DNA of 64,000 nt from Funiculus sociatus GB2-C1 (GTDB taxonomy: Bacteria; Cyanobacteriota; Cyanobacteriia; Cyanobacteriales; FACHB-T130): positions 1 to 64,000 of the forward strand of contig NZ_JAMPKJ010000001.1 in NCBI RefSeq assembly GCF_039962115.1, read 5' to 3'. The position numbers and the translations under genes are program-made. A model generated the notes under the pieces. That model saw only the letters and a program-made list of their open reading frames with translations, ran no database searches and was not told where the DNA came from. Below are positions 26,401 through 34,165 of this stretch, piece by piece (the first letter of the stretch is position 1; the number at the start of each line of letters is the position of its first letter).

Positions 26401-27597
26401 TTCCGGCGATTCCCACAAGTGAAACTCTAGATCGAACTTGGCGCTTAGGCTGTCAAACTCCAACTGCGAGAGCATTAAACCTGGCAATTCTAATGCCTCA
26501 ATGGGAGTATTTTGCAGACTAAACGCAACTTGGAACAAGGGATGTTGGCTCAGGTTGCGCTCTGGATGCAGTTCTTCTACTAGCTTCTCAAAGGGTAAGT
26601 CTTGATGGGCATAAGCTCCTAGCGTAACCTCCCGTACTCTGCTCAGCAATTCTAGAAATGTTGGATTGCCTGATAAATTAGTACGCAGCACCAAACTATT
26701 GACAAAAAAACCAATTAATCCCTCAATTTCGCGACGGTTGCGGTTAGCAATTGGTGAGCCGACAACAATATCTGATTGCTGAGTGTAGCGATGGAGTAAG
26801 ATTTGAAATGCCGCCAAGAGAGTCATAAACACAGTCACGCCTTGGCGCTGCGAAAGCGCCTCTAATTCCTCACTCAGGCTTTTCGGTAACTCTAGAAATT
26901 TCGTCGCGCCTCGGTAGGTTGGAGCGGTTGGGCGAGGTTTATCACTAGGCAAATTCAGTGAGGGGATATTGTCCAGCTGCTGCTTCCAGTAGGCTAACTG
27001 AGACTCCAGAACCTCACCCTGTAGCCATTCGCGCTGCCAGTCGGCAAAGTCTGCATATTGAATCGGCAGTTCTGGCAAGGGCGAGCGCTCTTTATTTGCA
27101 AAGGCTGCATAGAGTGTTCCTAGTTCCCGAATTAGCACCCCAATAGACCAACCATCACAGATAATGTGGTGCAGATTCAGCAGGAGTACATATTCTGAAG
27201 AGTCTAGCTGTAACAGCATCACTCGCAGTAACGAGTCCTGAGATAAATCGAAAGGACGCGATCGCTCCTCGGTAGCTATCCGTCGAGTTTCCGCTTCCCG
27301 TTCGGTTGCTGGTAGCGATTGCAAATCTACTACTGGCAGAGGTATGGTTAAGCTGGGAGCAATTACCTGGACGGGTTGCCCATCAAGCATCCTAAAAGTA
27401 GTACGCAAAGCTTCGTGGCGACACACAATTTCGTTGAACGTCTCTTCCAGCGCCGAAGTGTTGAGCGAACCTTTTAGGCAAAGTGCAGCCGCTACATTGT
27501 AAAAGGTATTGCCTGGGAAGAGTTGGTCGAGAAACCACAATCGCTGTTGAGCAAAAGATGCTGGAAATACAAAAACTTCTGTTTCCTCAGCTTTCAT
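23464..27597 (-). CDS. Single-module non-ribosomal peptide synthetase (C-A-PCP-TE)
   Basis: A 1377-residue NRPS. The condensation domain covers about 8-450 with intact HHIICDG at 143-149. Adenylation covers about 470-990 with YVIYTSGSTGKPKG, FNAYGPTEATVW, YKTGDLA and FLGRIDQQVKIRGFRIELGE. The carrier domain has NFFDLGGNSLLAIRL (phosphopantetheine Ser). The thioesterase starts near 1120 with GGWSFGG. Aligning by hand to PheA gives a specificity code DAFTIAAVW(K), closest to Phe-type codes (DAWTIAAICK), so an aromatic substrate is inferred. No tailoring gene, second module or PPTase is nearby. A C domain with no upstream module suggests it acts on an acyl or peptidyl donor made elsewhere. Confidence 0.93.
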   Translation of the reverse strand: MKAEETEVFVFPASFAQQRLWFLDQLFPGNTFYNVAAALCLKGSLNTSALEETFNEIVCRHEALRTTFRMLDGQPVQVIAPSLTIPLPVVDLQSLPATEREAETRRIATEERSRPFDLSQDSLLRVMLLQLDSSEYVLLLNLHHIICDGWSIGVLIRELGTLYAAFANKERSPLPELPIQYADFADWQREWLQGEVLESQLAYWKQQLDNIPSLNLPSDKPRPTAPTYRGATKFLELPKSLSEELEALSQRQGVTVFMTLLAAFQILLHRYTQQSDIVVGSPIANRNRREIEGLIGFFVNSLVLRTNLSGNPTFLELLSRVREVTLGAYAHQDLPFEKLVEELHPERNLSQHPLFQVAFSLQNTPIEALELPGLMLSQLEFDSLSAKFDLEFHLWESPESFKGQVIYSTDLFDDATITRMLGHYQTLLESIVANPQKRLGELTILTDAEQKELLIFSQNKFEIQNLPSKIEQCFHQLFEAQVEQSPDAIALIFENQQLTYRELNIRANQLAHHLQQLGVFPDVLVGICVERSVDMIVGLLGILKAGGAYLPLDPSYPQERLNFMVEDAQISILLTQSILAPLWKPCWGDRQHGLSVVCLDTDWNAIASHPQHNPTSNVTFDNLAYVIYTSGSTGKPKGVLVQHRGLSNLAEAQIEVFKLQPSDRILQFASLSFDASIFEIIMALRIGATLYIAKKESLLPGQALIKLCKDNNITCVTLPPAVLAVLPKEELPALHTIICAGESCSKDIVNKWTSDRRFFNAYGPTEATVWATIAEINDDSEKPPIGCPIANTQIYILDGYLQPVPIGITGELYISGDGLARGYLNRPELTAERFIPNLFIKAKVKIENEASIQENSSLSSLKKESRTERLYKTGDLATFKLDGNIEFLGRIDQQVKIRGFRIELGEIEALLRQYPAVKEAVVIVREDIPDNKRLIAYIVPQQNQALTTIEIRDFLKKKLPDYMVPSFFVLIDSLPLTVNGKVDRLALPTPFNLKSEISNLTLNVVPRTSTESTLAKIWAEVLNIERVGIGDNFFDLGGNSLLAIRLMDEVYKQFKRELPLSTLFLNPTVESLATTLFVENNSQSWSPLVAIQPKGSNPPFFCVHPIFGVVFPYYELAYHLGKNQPFYGLQPRGIDGEQPPINRIEDMAAYYIEALRVVQPKGPYFLGGWSFGGLVAFEMAQQLQKSGHEVGLVAMLDTLAPGSDNQPSFKDGFRFLFTIATRYIWSFVIDYFYLLTPSKNEYQSFISRFPILNKLVLRLGEHLFWRSILGEEAIGNLMSQESRSQILRELTIQPMLRVFHANSEATLNYTPQIYPNRITLFKTSVQLKTEQDTSMGWSNLAVGGVEIHNIPGNHLTMLKKPHVQVLSEQLKACIEKV

Positions 27598-27733
27598 TTT
27601 GTTGTTGCTGTTCAGTCAGCACTCCAATCTTAAAAATTTGAATCACCCCGTCATGCAGTTCATAGCGTCCAATTTCGGGCTTCCACTCTAGAAAGTCTTC
27701 AAATGCGATCGCTTTGGGTAAGGCTTGAGTCAT
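27587..27733 (-). pseudogene. Uma2-family gene, N-terminal fragment
   Basis: From ATG at 27733 the frame reads 48 residues: MTQALPKAIAFEDFLEWKPE followed by IGRYELHDGVI, the standard Uma2 N-terminus. It then loses homology and stops just inside the NRPS start. The catalytic core is missing, so it is a truncated remnant. Confidence 0.65.
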
Positions 27734-27753
27734 GGCTTGCTGCTTTCCCAGAA

Positions 27754-27951
27754 TCAATATAAGTGCATTTTATTCAATTGTGCGATCGCGCTAATTTCGG
27801 CGCTCACTTCTTTTTCTACTTCTTCCCACCCCAGTAAAGGTTGACCACTCGCCACAATTTTTTGGCGAATCTCCCACAGTTTGCATCCGAGGAGTGTTTT
27901 CGGCTCAAACAGTTTATCCTGCATGGCAGTTTTTATCGATTCGGTTCCCAT
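27754..27951 (-). CDS. Small antitoxin-like protein
   Basis: A 65-residue protein with PKTLLGCKLWEIRQKIVASG followed by QPLLGWEEVEKEV. This resembles small cyanobacterial proteins (LGRKLWEIRxxIIASGEPLLxWEDLExE) that usually sit beside PIN-type toxins, so it is antitoxin-like by resemblance only. The normal family tail is altered at the end. No toxin gene follows; instead there is the Uma2 fragment. It could be a solitary or decaying gene. Confidence 0.45.
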   Translation of the reverse strand: MGTESIKTAMQDKLFEPKTLLGCKLWEIRQKIVASGQPLLGWEEVEKEVSAEISAIAQLNKMHLY

Positions 27952-28071
27952 TGAATTTACCTTGGCTCTATTACGATAGGATAACCAGTATCCAAGTGAA
28001 AGCGATCGCCTGCACGAGTTCCCCCTTCACCAAGACAAACGTAGTGCATTTTTGTAGCGATCGCTCAGCGT

Positions 28072-28126
28072 GCGATCGCCCAAATGCTCAAAGAAAATTC
28101 TCAGCAGATGGAAGCGATCGCAATTT
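28072..28126 (+). repeat. Dispersed repeat flanked by HIP1 sites (copy 1)
   Basis: This stretch begins and ends with GCGATCGC and is almost identical (one difference that I can see in about 51 bases) to the reverse complement of 53933-53984. Both copies could encode an AIAQMLKE(N/S)SQQMEAIAI peptide followed by a stop or near-stop, possibly the tail of a shared ancestral gene. Confidence 0.6.
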
Positions 28127-28129
28127 AGA

Positions 28130-28261
28130 AAGGGGCATTACTTGGCACGGCTGCACCGTAAAACGAAAGTGCTACTCCTGCGTCAACCCTTGATGTTGAA
28201 GTGTTCCCTCCGCTTGCTGCTCCACTATTTGAAATATCGAATAGTTCCTGTTCAAGGTTAG
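28130..28261 (+). pseudogene. IS1-family transposase C-terminal remnant
   Basis: Reading across frames gives GITWHGCTVK / HYLARLHRKTK, then MLKCSLRLLLHYLKYRIVPVQ. This is the same C-terminal block as the remnants at 1.4 kb and 23.3 kb. The region 27952-28130 before it holds several HIP1 octamers and no other gene. Confidence 0.6.
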
Positions 28262-28291
28262 TTTATTACTCTTTCAGCAAAACCCCAATGA

Positions 28292-29455
28292 CTAATTACC
28301 AGCTTGCCAAATCGGAATTCCTCCTACCGTTGGAACAGCCAACATCTGACCATCTGGACTAAATAATCCTGTACTAGCACCACTACTCACATCAAAACCA
28401 CTAAGAGGCCATTCCTTGCGAATTTCGGCATTAAAAATACGTGAACCAGCTACCTGACCAGCAACCAGATAGGTTTTAGCATCAGGACTGAGTGATAACT
28501 GGTCATCCGTTCTGTCTACCGAAGCCGAAACAGTACGCACAGTTCCACCCGTTTTCACGTCCCAAGTCCGGAGGTGAGCTTCATATATCGCGTCTTTTGA
28601 CAGACTGGTTAACGTTTGACCATCCGGGCTAAAGGCTATGCTCATGGGAATTAACTCATTCTTTTCTTTTAGGGTATGGAGGAGTTGACCTGTTTTAGGA
28701 TTCCAAAGTTGAATCAAGCCTTGCCAGTGATAAGTTCCTCCCTTGAGGATAGATTGACTGGAACCGAGGCTGGCTAAGACTTGGCTATCAGGGCTAAAAC
28801 TCATCCCTCGTAAAGATTTGATATTACTCCTGAGTACAAAACGCTTTTCGCCGGTTGCTACATCCCATAGCTGAATCTGCGGATTTTCGGAACCAAAATA
28901 TTTTCGGGCGCTACTGGCAATAAATTGTCCGTTTGGGCTAAATTCCAGGCTGGAAACAATGCTAGCCGGGAAATTTTCCCCAGAATCCTTAGGGGATCGA
29001 AACTCTGCGCTATTGGTAAAAATTGGTTTTTTCCAGATAGCTTCTCCGGTTTTGCTATTCCACACACCAACTGCTATTGATTTATCAATTTGCGAGTAGA
29101 CGATACTGGCAACAAACTGTCCATCAGGGCTGATGGTAACATCTCCAAAGGAAGTGGTATCGTCGGCTTTGATAGATGAGAGTAATTCCCCTTTCCTTAC
29201 ATCCCACAACTGAATGGCTTTACCCTGTTCACCATTACAGACGAGTAGAAGTCCATTAGAGCTAAACTTGGCATAGTTCGCGACAGTGGGCAACTTGTGA
29301 ACTAGCTTGGAGTTTTCCCAAGATGGTTTAGCTTGAACCACGGAAGGGGTTGGTGCTTGAGCGAAGAAGCCAGCCGATTTTGCCACAGATGTCCCCACAA
29401 GTGTAGCGATCGCGAGGACGGTCACTGTTAAGGCAGTTGTTTTCTTCATACTCAA
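28292..29455 (-). CDS. Exported WD40 beta-propeller protein
   Basis: A 387-residue protein with an N-terminal signal sequence (hydrophobic 8-25, ending near AKSAGFFAQA) and a propeller of about six or seven blades. Blade ends are readable as IQLWDVRKGELL, VGVWNSKTGEAIW, IQLWDVATGEKRF, IQLWNPKTGQLLHTL and LRTWDVKTGGTV, each preceded by SPDGQ-type turns. It is probably a periplasmic scaffold. A paralogue with the same layout lies at 60738-61868. No enzymatic motif is present. Confidence 0.85.
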   Translation of the reverse strand: MSMKKTTALTVTVLAIATLVGTSVAKSAGFFAQAPTPSVVQAKPSWENSKLVHKLPTVANYAKFSSNGLLLVCNGEQGKAIQLWDVRKGELLSSIKADDTTSFGDVTISPDGQFVASIVYSQIDKSIAVGVWNSKTGEAIWKKPIFTNSAEFRSPKDSGENFPASIVSSLEFSPNGQFIASSARKYFGSENPQIQLWDVATGEKRFVLRSNIKSLRGMSFSPDSQVLASLGSSQSILKGGTYHWQGLIQLWNPKTGQLLHTLKEKNELIPMSIAFSPDGQTLTSLSKDAIYEAHLRTWDVKTGGTVRTVSASVDRTDDQLSLSPDAKTYLVAGQVAGSRIFNAEIRKEWPLSGFDVSSGASTGLFSPDGQMLAVPTVGGIPIWQAGN

Positions 29456-29630
29456 GGCAAAAGTAGTAGTGATTCACTACTAACTAATGACTCTCGATGA
29501 ATGATTCTGTTTCCCTTCGCTTGGCAACACTTCGCCCAAGATAGAGGCATGAATGGATGAGGCTTTGTTTGCGATCGCCTTCTTTTAGAATTGCTTGTAA
29601 GTTGGGTGGATGCCGCAATTGAGCCGATCT

Positions 29631-29957
29631 TCAATAATTCTTCTGCTGCTCATCGGCAAAACACCACAGCCATTGCTCTCCTAATTCTGCTGAACTGATT
29701 ACAGTATGTCCCGTTTCCTCATAGTGACGGCGAGAATGCTGATTTTCTGAGGAGTCGCAGCACAGCATCTTACCGCAGGTCTGACAAATGCGAAGATGCA
29801 CCCAGCGACCATTGATCCGAATGCACTCTTCACAGCGAAACACGGGATAGTTGGCTTTAGAGATTAGGTTTTCTAGAGTCACTTCATTGAGGTGTTGGCA
29901 GGGCATAGGGTTTCCCGATCCGTTTATGAGTTGGAGTTGCTGATTGAATGCTTCCAA
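29631..29957 (-). CDS. UBP-type zinc finger protein
   Basis: A 108-residue protein with the ZnF-UBP pattern. Cys20 and His22 (CQHL) open it, then CEEC in the middle, CQTCGKMLCCDSS, and HSRRHYEETGHTV, the histidine-rich end typical of the fold, followed by WCFADEQ. In eukaryotes the domain binds the ubiquitin C-terminus; bacterial stand-alone versions have no assigned role. It is monocistronic, with a HIP1 site just upstream. Confidence 0.85.
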   Translation of the reverse strand: MEAFNQQLQLINGSGNPMPCQHLNEVTLENLISKANYPVFRCEECIRINGRWVHLRICQTCGKMLCCDSSENQHSRRHYEETGHTVISSAELGEQWLWCFADEQQKNY

Positions 29958-30055
29958 TTCTAAGGTCTAAACTAGCGATCGCTTTCTTCTCTAGTGGATG
30001 GAACTTAATATAAATCCAGATTTAATGGTTACAGCTTTTCTCCTGCTAAGTTTAT

Positions 30056-30388
30056 TCAGCCAAGCTTTAGCATGATCGCGAGATGTTCAATTCGCTCATA
30101 CTCGTTGAGTTCTTCAATCTCACTTGCTGTGATATTGCCGCTTTGATTTTTGGCAAGTAACGTACTGAGTCGCTCTTGCATTTCAGGTGTGGGGTGAAAG
30201 GCGGCGATTTGTTCTGGGGTTGGCTGACTTGTTAGAAAGTCCAGAATGTAGCGGTAGACATGAGCCGGAAGGACAGCCTGCTGAACGCACTGCCGTAATA
30301 GTTCTGGCAGGCGATCGCCTAATTTAGTCCGTTGTTCGGAGAGGTCGTCTGGAATTTCCATCGTGATAGTTGTCACAGCGAGAGCCAC
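30056..30388 (-). CDS. Hypothetical protein, conserved-looking
   Basis: A 110-residue soluble protein. The likely functional start is ATG 30388 or the internal Met10 (MEIPDDLSEQRTKLGDRLPE). It has an all-helical layout with LPELLRQCVQQAVLP and EELNEYERIEHLAIML. Small proteins of this kind are common in cyanobacteria and sometimes pair with toxins, but I do not recognise a domain. It is divergent from a VapB/VapC-type pair 60 bases away. Confidence 0.55.
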   Translation of the reverse strand: MALAVTTITMEIPDDLSEQRTKLGDRLPELLRQCVQQAVLPAHVYRYILDFLTSQPTPEQIAAFHPTPEMQERLSTLLAKNQSGNITASEIEELNEYERIEHLAIMLKLG

Positions 30389-30450
30389 GCAATAGCTACA
30401 CTATTCGCTATTCTATGAGGAAATCAGTTTGTAGGTACGGAGTGAGAACT

Positions 30451-30675
30451 ATGCACAGCATCATACTAAAATCCCATATCGGTAGCGATAGTCTTTTGAA
30501 GGTTCATTTACCTGACATGAGAGATACCGATATCGAGGTTGTCATTGTCTATCAAACTACCCTGCCCAAAGGTGTTGAAGCTGCATCTGTTTCACAGTTT
30601 TACGGATGTATTCAGGATGACTCATTTATTCGGCATCCTCAAAACGAACAACCTGAACGCAAGCCTCTGGAATGA
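30451..30675 (+). CDS. VapB-like antitoxin
   Basis: Starting at ATG 30451 (MHSIILKSHIGSDSLLKVHL), this 74-residue protein has the layout of the small antitoxins that precede cyanobacterial VapC toxins: a beta-strand-rich N-terminal half, DTDIEVVIVYQ, then a flexible acidic tail. The upstream in-frame start at 30370 would add 27 residues of basic, non-conserved-looking sequence and is less likely. Its stop overlaps the ATG of a truncated vapC (ATGA), the usual operon coupling. Confidence 0.6.
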   Translation: MHSIILKSHIGSDSLLKVHLPDMRDTDIEVVIVYQTTLPKGVEAASVSQFYGCIQDDSFIRHPQNEQPERKPLE

Positions 30676-30788
30676 AATATCTTCTTGATACAAATGTCTA
30701 CATCATTTATCTAAAAGGCAGAAATTTGAACTTAAAGCAGAGACTTGAAGCAGTTCCTATTCAATACGCAACTAAAGGATTTTTATAA
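30672..30788 (+). pseudogene. VapC (PIN-domain) toxin, N-terminal fragment
   Basis: ATG 30672 opens MKYLLDTNVYIIYLKGRN, the classic PIN start with the first catalytic Asp, and homology runs to LKQRLEAVP. After about codon 29 the frame loses similarity and ends at codon 38. A full VapC has about 130 residues and three further acidic residues, so this toxin is dead. The breakpoint near 30760 lies just before the DUF262 gene. Confidence 0.75.
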
Positions 30789-30834
30789 TAAATACTCGAT
30801 TATGCTTGCAGATAAGTAAATAAGTATTAATGCC

Positions 30835-30840
30835 AAGGAG
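30835..30840 (+). promoter_or_regulatory. Ribosome binding site for the DUF262 gene
   Basis: AAGGAG lies 7 bases before GTG at 30848. It favours GTG over the ATG at 30830, which would place the Shine-Dalgarno inside the coding region. Confidence 0.65.
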
Positions 30841-30847
30841 TACCGTC

Positions 30848-32020
30848 GTGACAGAGCTGAAGAACCTAAACACAGAATTCCCGGACGAAGATACTGAAAT
30901 CGATGATGATATCTGGATCGAGCTAGAAGAAGAGGATGTTGAGTTACAGGAAGAGGAAATTACTGAGCCGTTTGACCCAACCAAGATTAGGGTTGACACC
31001 AGACAAATAACGATCGACTTGGTGCTTGGCAGAATTAAGCTTAAAGAAATTGACTTAGCCCCTGATTTTCAGCGTCAAGCGGGAATCTGGAAAGACGCCG
31101 CTAAAAGCCGGCTGATTGAGTCTATCCTCATCCGTATTCCACTTCCAGCCTTCTATATGGACGCAACTGATGAGGATAAATGGTTGGTTATAGATGGACT
31201 ACAACGGCTAACTGCCCTTAAGCAGTTTGTCCTTGATAAGCAACTTAAGCTACGTAGACTAGAGTACCTCACCGACGTTGAGGGCAAAACCTATGATGAA
31301 CTGCCTCGTAAGTACCAGCGTCGAATCCAGGAGACTCAGATCACCGTTTATCTGATTGAAAAAGGCACCCCCCCTGAAGTTAAATTTAATATTTTCAGAC
31401 GCATTAACACAGGGGGCTTACCTCTCTCACCCCAGGAACTTCGCCACGCTTTAAACCAGGGGAAAGCAACAAAATTTTTGGCTCAGCTTGCTGATTCGCA
31501 AGAGTTCAAGCAGACAACAGGTATTACAAATACTCGTAAACAGCTTCGTATGGAGGATCGTGATTTTGTCCTTCGTTTTTTAGCTTTCACTCTTACCTCA
31601 TACACGGATTACAAAGCTAAGAGCCTAGATTTTTTTCTAAATGAAACGATGGTTGATATTAATAAAATGTCTGATTCAGAAATAAATATCCTCGGAGAAA
31701 GTTTTTTGCGAACGATGGTCATAGCATTTGACATATTCGGAGACTATGCTTTTCGGAAAATATCCAAGCATAATAAAGAACAAAAGAATCCCCTCAATAA
31801 AGCATTGTTTGAGGCTTGGGCAGTCAACCTTAGCAAGCTAGAGGAGCAAGCAATTGACACTCTGAGAGAGCGAAAGCAATATTTAATCGATAATTTTATT
31901 GCAATTCTGGAAAGTGATGCTAAATTTATGGGGTCTATTTCCCAGAGTACTGACAGTGTTAGTAAAGTTAAGTATCGGTTTAGTACTATTGAGAACTTGT
32001 TAAAGGAAGTGCTGGCATGA
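30848..32020 (+). CDS. DUF262 (GmrS/ParB-like) domain protein
   Basis: From GTG 30848 the product is 390 residues. After an acidic N-terminus (EEEDVELQEEEITE) the DUF262 core shows LAPDFQRQAGIW and VIDGLQRLTAL, the two signature blocks that form a ParB/sulfiredoxin-like nucleotide-binding pocket. It then has FNIFRRINTGGLPLSPQELRH. DUF262 is the specificity or NTP-binding half of type IV GmrSD enzymes and occurs in other defence operons. No C-terminal HNH (DUF1524) is present, so a separate nuclease must act. The stop overlaps the next ATG (ATGA). No HIP1 sites occur in this gene or the next two. Confidence 0.88.
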   Translation: MTELKNLNTEFPDEDTEIDDDIWIELEEEDVELQEEEITEPFDPTKIRVDTRQITIDLVLGRIKLKEIDLAPDFQRQAGIWKDAAKSRLIESILIRIPLPAFYMDATDEDKWLVIDGLQRLTALKQFVLDKQLKLRRLEYLTDVEGKTYDELPRKYQRRIQETQITVYLIEKGTPPEVKFNIFRRINTGGLPLSPQELRHALNQGKATKFLAQLADSQEFKQTTGITNTRKQLRMEDRDFVLRFLAFTLTSYTDYKAKSLDFFLNETMVDINKMSDSEINILGESFLRTMVIAFDIFGDYAFRKISKHNKEQKNPLNKALFEAWAVNLSKLEEQAIDTLRERKQYLIDNFIAILESDAKFMGSISQSTDSVSKVKYRFSTIENLLKEVLA

Positions 32021-33132
32021 TTCGGATTCGTTCTCTGTGCTTGAAAAACTTCAAACCTTTTGAAGCCGAGTTTCTTGAGTTCAGATCACTCACCCTGCTT
32101 TCTGGTCTCAACAGCACAGGCAAATCCTCAGTACTTCAATCCCTGCTGCTGCTACGTCAATCTTACCAACAAGGCTTACTGCGAAAAACAGGCTTGGCGC
32201 TCAATGGTGACTTGGTTTGTATTGGTACGGCTCAAGATGCGCTTTTTGAGGGTGCAAAAGATGATTCAATTGGTTTTGAGCTTGTTTGGGAAGATGGCAT
32301 CAAGGGGATATGGCGTTTCGACTACAACCGAGAGGCAGACGTGATAGCTCTTTCCGCATCACAAACTGCTCCTGATGTCTATAAATCAAATCTTTTCAGC
32401 GATAATTTCCATTATATTCAAGCAGAACGTATTGGTCCGCGCACATACTTTGAGATATCGGATTTTCAGGTACGACAGCATGGGCAACTCGGCACCAGGG
32501 GCGAATACACAGCATACTTCCTCTCAACTTATAGAGATAGAGATATTCCTAACAGTAATCTGAGCCATCCAGAGGCAAAGTCATTTAATCTGAGAGATCA
32601 GGTCGAGGCATGGATGGGAGAAGTCAGCCCAGGTACACGCATCGAAATTAAGTCAAACCCAGATATGGATTTGGTGAGTTTTCAATACTCCTACGGACTA
32701 AGCAACCCTTACCGTGCAACCAACGTTGGGTTTGGAATTACCTACACCCTTCCCATCATTGTGGCAGTGCTTTCATCCCCCCCTGGCACACTAATCCTAA
32801 TAGAAAATCCAGAAGCACATCTCCATCCTAAAGGGCAAGCCAAAATGGGTGAGTTGTTGGCGCTTGCAGCTAGCTGTGGCGTTCAAGTTGTGATAGAAAC
32901 TCATAGCGACCATGTTTTAAACGGTATTCGTCTTGCTGTTCATGACGGTAAGCTTAACCCCAAAGATGTCCAGTTGCACTACTTTGAGCGTAAAGAAAAA
33001 GATGGACAAGCTTACACAGAAGTAGTATCGCCACACATTGATCGCAACGGACGAATTGATCAATGGCCAGAAGGGTTCTTTGATGAATGGGATAAAAGTT
33101 TAGAGGCTTTATTAGAACCAGCAGGAGAATAA
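32017..33132 (+). CDS. AAA ATPase with DUF3696-type C-terminus
   Basis: A 371-residue ABC/OLD-like ATPase. Walker A is GLNSTGKSSVLQSLLLLRQS near 29-48. Walker B and neighbours read LILIENPEAHLHPKGQAKMG followed by VVIETHSDHVLNGIRLAV, the predicted-ATPase layout of AAA_21/DUF3696 proteins; the tail DEWDKSLEALLEP is the DUF3696-like end. The gene is translationally coupled to DUF262 (4-base overlap) and 3 bases from the third gene, so the three form one operon. Such ATPases typically sense a trigger and license a nuclease. Confidence 0.88.
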   Translation: MIRIRSLCLKNFKPFEAEFLEFRSLTLLSGLNSTGKSSVLQSLLLLRQSYQQGLLRKTGLALNGDLVCIGTAQDALFEGAKDDSIGFELVWEDGIKGIWRFDYNREADVIALSASQTAPDVYKSNLFSDNFHYIQAERIGPRTYFEISDFQVRQHGQLGTRGEYTAYFLSTYRDRDIPNSNLSHPEAKSFNLRDQVEAWMGEVSPGTRIEIKSNPDMDLVSFQYSYGLSNPYRATNVGFGITYTLPIIVAVLSSPPGTLILIENPEAHLHPKGQAKMGELLALAASCGVQVVIETHSDHVLNGIRLAVHDGKLNPKDVQLHYFERKEKDGQAYTEVVSPHIDRNGRIDQWPEGFFDEWDKSLEALLEPAGE

Positions 33133-33135
33133 GAC

Positions 33136-34089
33136 ATGGATTTAGAGATGGTACTCAATGAACTGTCTCTGCGAACTCCTGCTGCTGATATTCCAACAGC
33201 ACAGCAATTAATGTCAGAGCTGATTGGCACTGTGCGTCAAGCAACTTCCAGTGGTGTGAAGCGAGTGCTTCGCACTTCAGATGAGATTAACACCATCGAA
33301 CTCGCACCTGGCTATCCTGTGGCTCGTTGGCGCAACGATGCGACGGTAAATCGGGAAGAGCGTAGTTTCTTCAGAACTCTCACAGCAAAAGCTCCCTTCT
33401 GGACAGATGTTGCTGAAGAGATTAAAAACGACTTTGATTTGTCTCAGGTTTGGCATCAAGGAGAGGAAGCAAGAGGACTTGGCTTTGCTGTAGTGATTGA
33501 TGGACTTGTGGTGAGCTTGATTTCAGAAGCACGATGGGATTGTAGCCGCTTAGAGTTGGAAATCAGACGGTTGGATGAAAATGAAGAATTAATTGATGAA
33601 CCGCTAGAAATTATCCACGCCAGTCGTAGCAACCATGTACAGGAACACTCTAATTGGATTAACAACCGTATCCGCTCAACAGTGGTTGATGGGTTAGAAC
33701 TCTGGAATCGTAAAGATGAGTTATTTCCCAACCTGATATTCTGTGAGGCTGTCCGTGAGCAATTGCAGAACCTTGGCGCGAAACACCCGATGTTGCACCA
33801 TGTTAAAAATAAATTGTCAGAGATTGAAGGCTACTGCAAGATTTGGACAGATGAGGCTTTTGGTCCAAAGAGCCTAAAAAATGTCTCAGTAGAAAGCCCA
33901 GTCACACTTCAGAATCCCACGTATAGCAAAGAGCGAATGTTTCTTTGTCCCGATGGTCAGAAGCAAGTCTTCAGTTGGCACGCTAAGCTATCATTTGGTT
34001 GGCGTATTTATTTCTTACCAAATGAGCAAAGAAGGATGATTATCGGTTATGTTGGTTGTCACCTCCGCACTGTGAAATACTCTAATTAA
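33136..34089 (+). CDS. Third protein of the DUF262/DUF3696 operon, possible effector
   Basis: A 317-residue soluble protein I do not recognise as a whole. The N-terminal part is helical with VRQATSSGVKRVLRTSDE. The centre is strand-rich (GFAVVIDGLVVSLISEARWD). The last about 45 residues (FSWHAKLSFGWRIYFLP then RRMIIGYVGCHLRTVKY) look like a RelE/ParE-type toxin fold tail: WRIYF strand, then IIGYVGxHL. That reading is inference. It starts 3 bases after the ATPase gene. In operons of this kind the third gene is often the effector. Confidence 0.65.
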   Translation: MDLEMVLNELSLRTPAADIPTAQQLMSELIGTVRQATSSGVKRVLRTSDEINTIELAPGYPVARWRNDATVNREERSFFRTLTAKAPFWTDVAEEIKNDFDLSQVWHQGEEARGLGFAVVIDGLVVSLISEARWDCSRLELEIRRLDENEELIDEPLEIIHASRSNHVQEHSNWINNRIRSTVVDGLELWNRKDELFPNLIFCEAVREQLQNLGAKHPMLHHVKNKLSEIEGYCKIWTDEAFGPKSLKNVSVESPVTLQNPTYSKERMFLCPDGQKQVFSWHAKLSFGWRIYFLPNEQRRMIIGYVGCHLRTVKYSN

Positions 34090-34165
34090 TCTCAATATTC
34101 AAGAGTTCTTATGAAATGTTTTGAATAATCAGTGATCGCACTTTCCTAACAACCCAAGAAAAAAA

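Noticed and set aside
29452-29634. 60-residue minus-strand frame upstream of the WD40 gene
   Set aside because: It is basic and Ser-rich, with no domain and a position in the promoter region of the WD40 gene.
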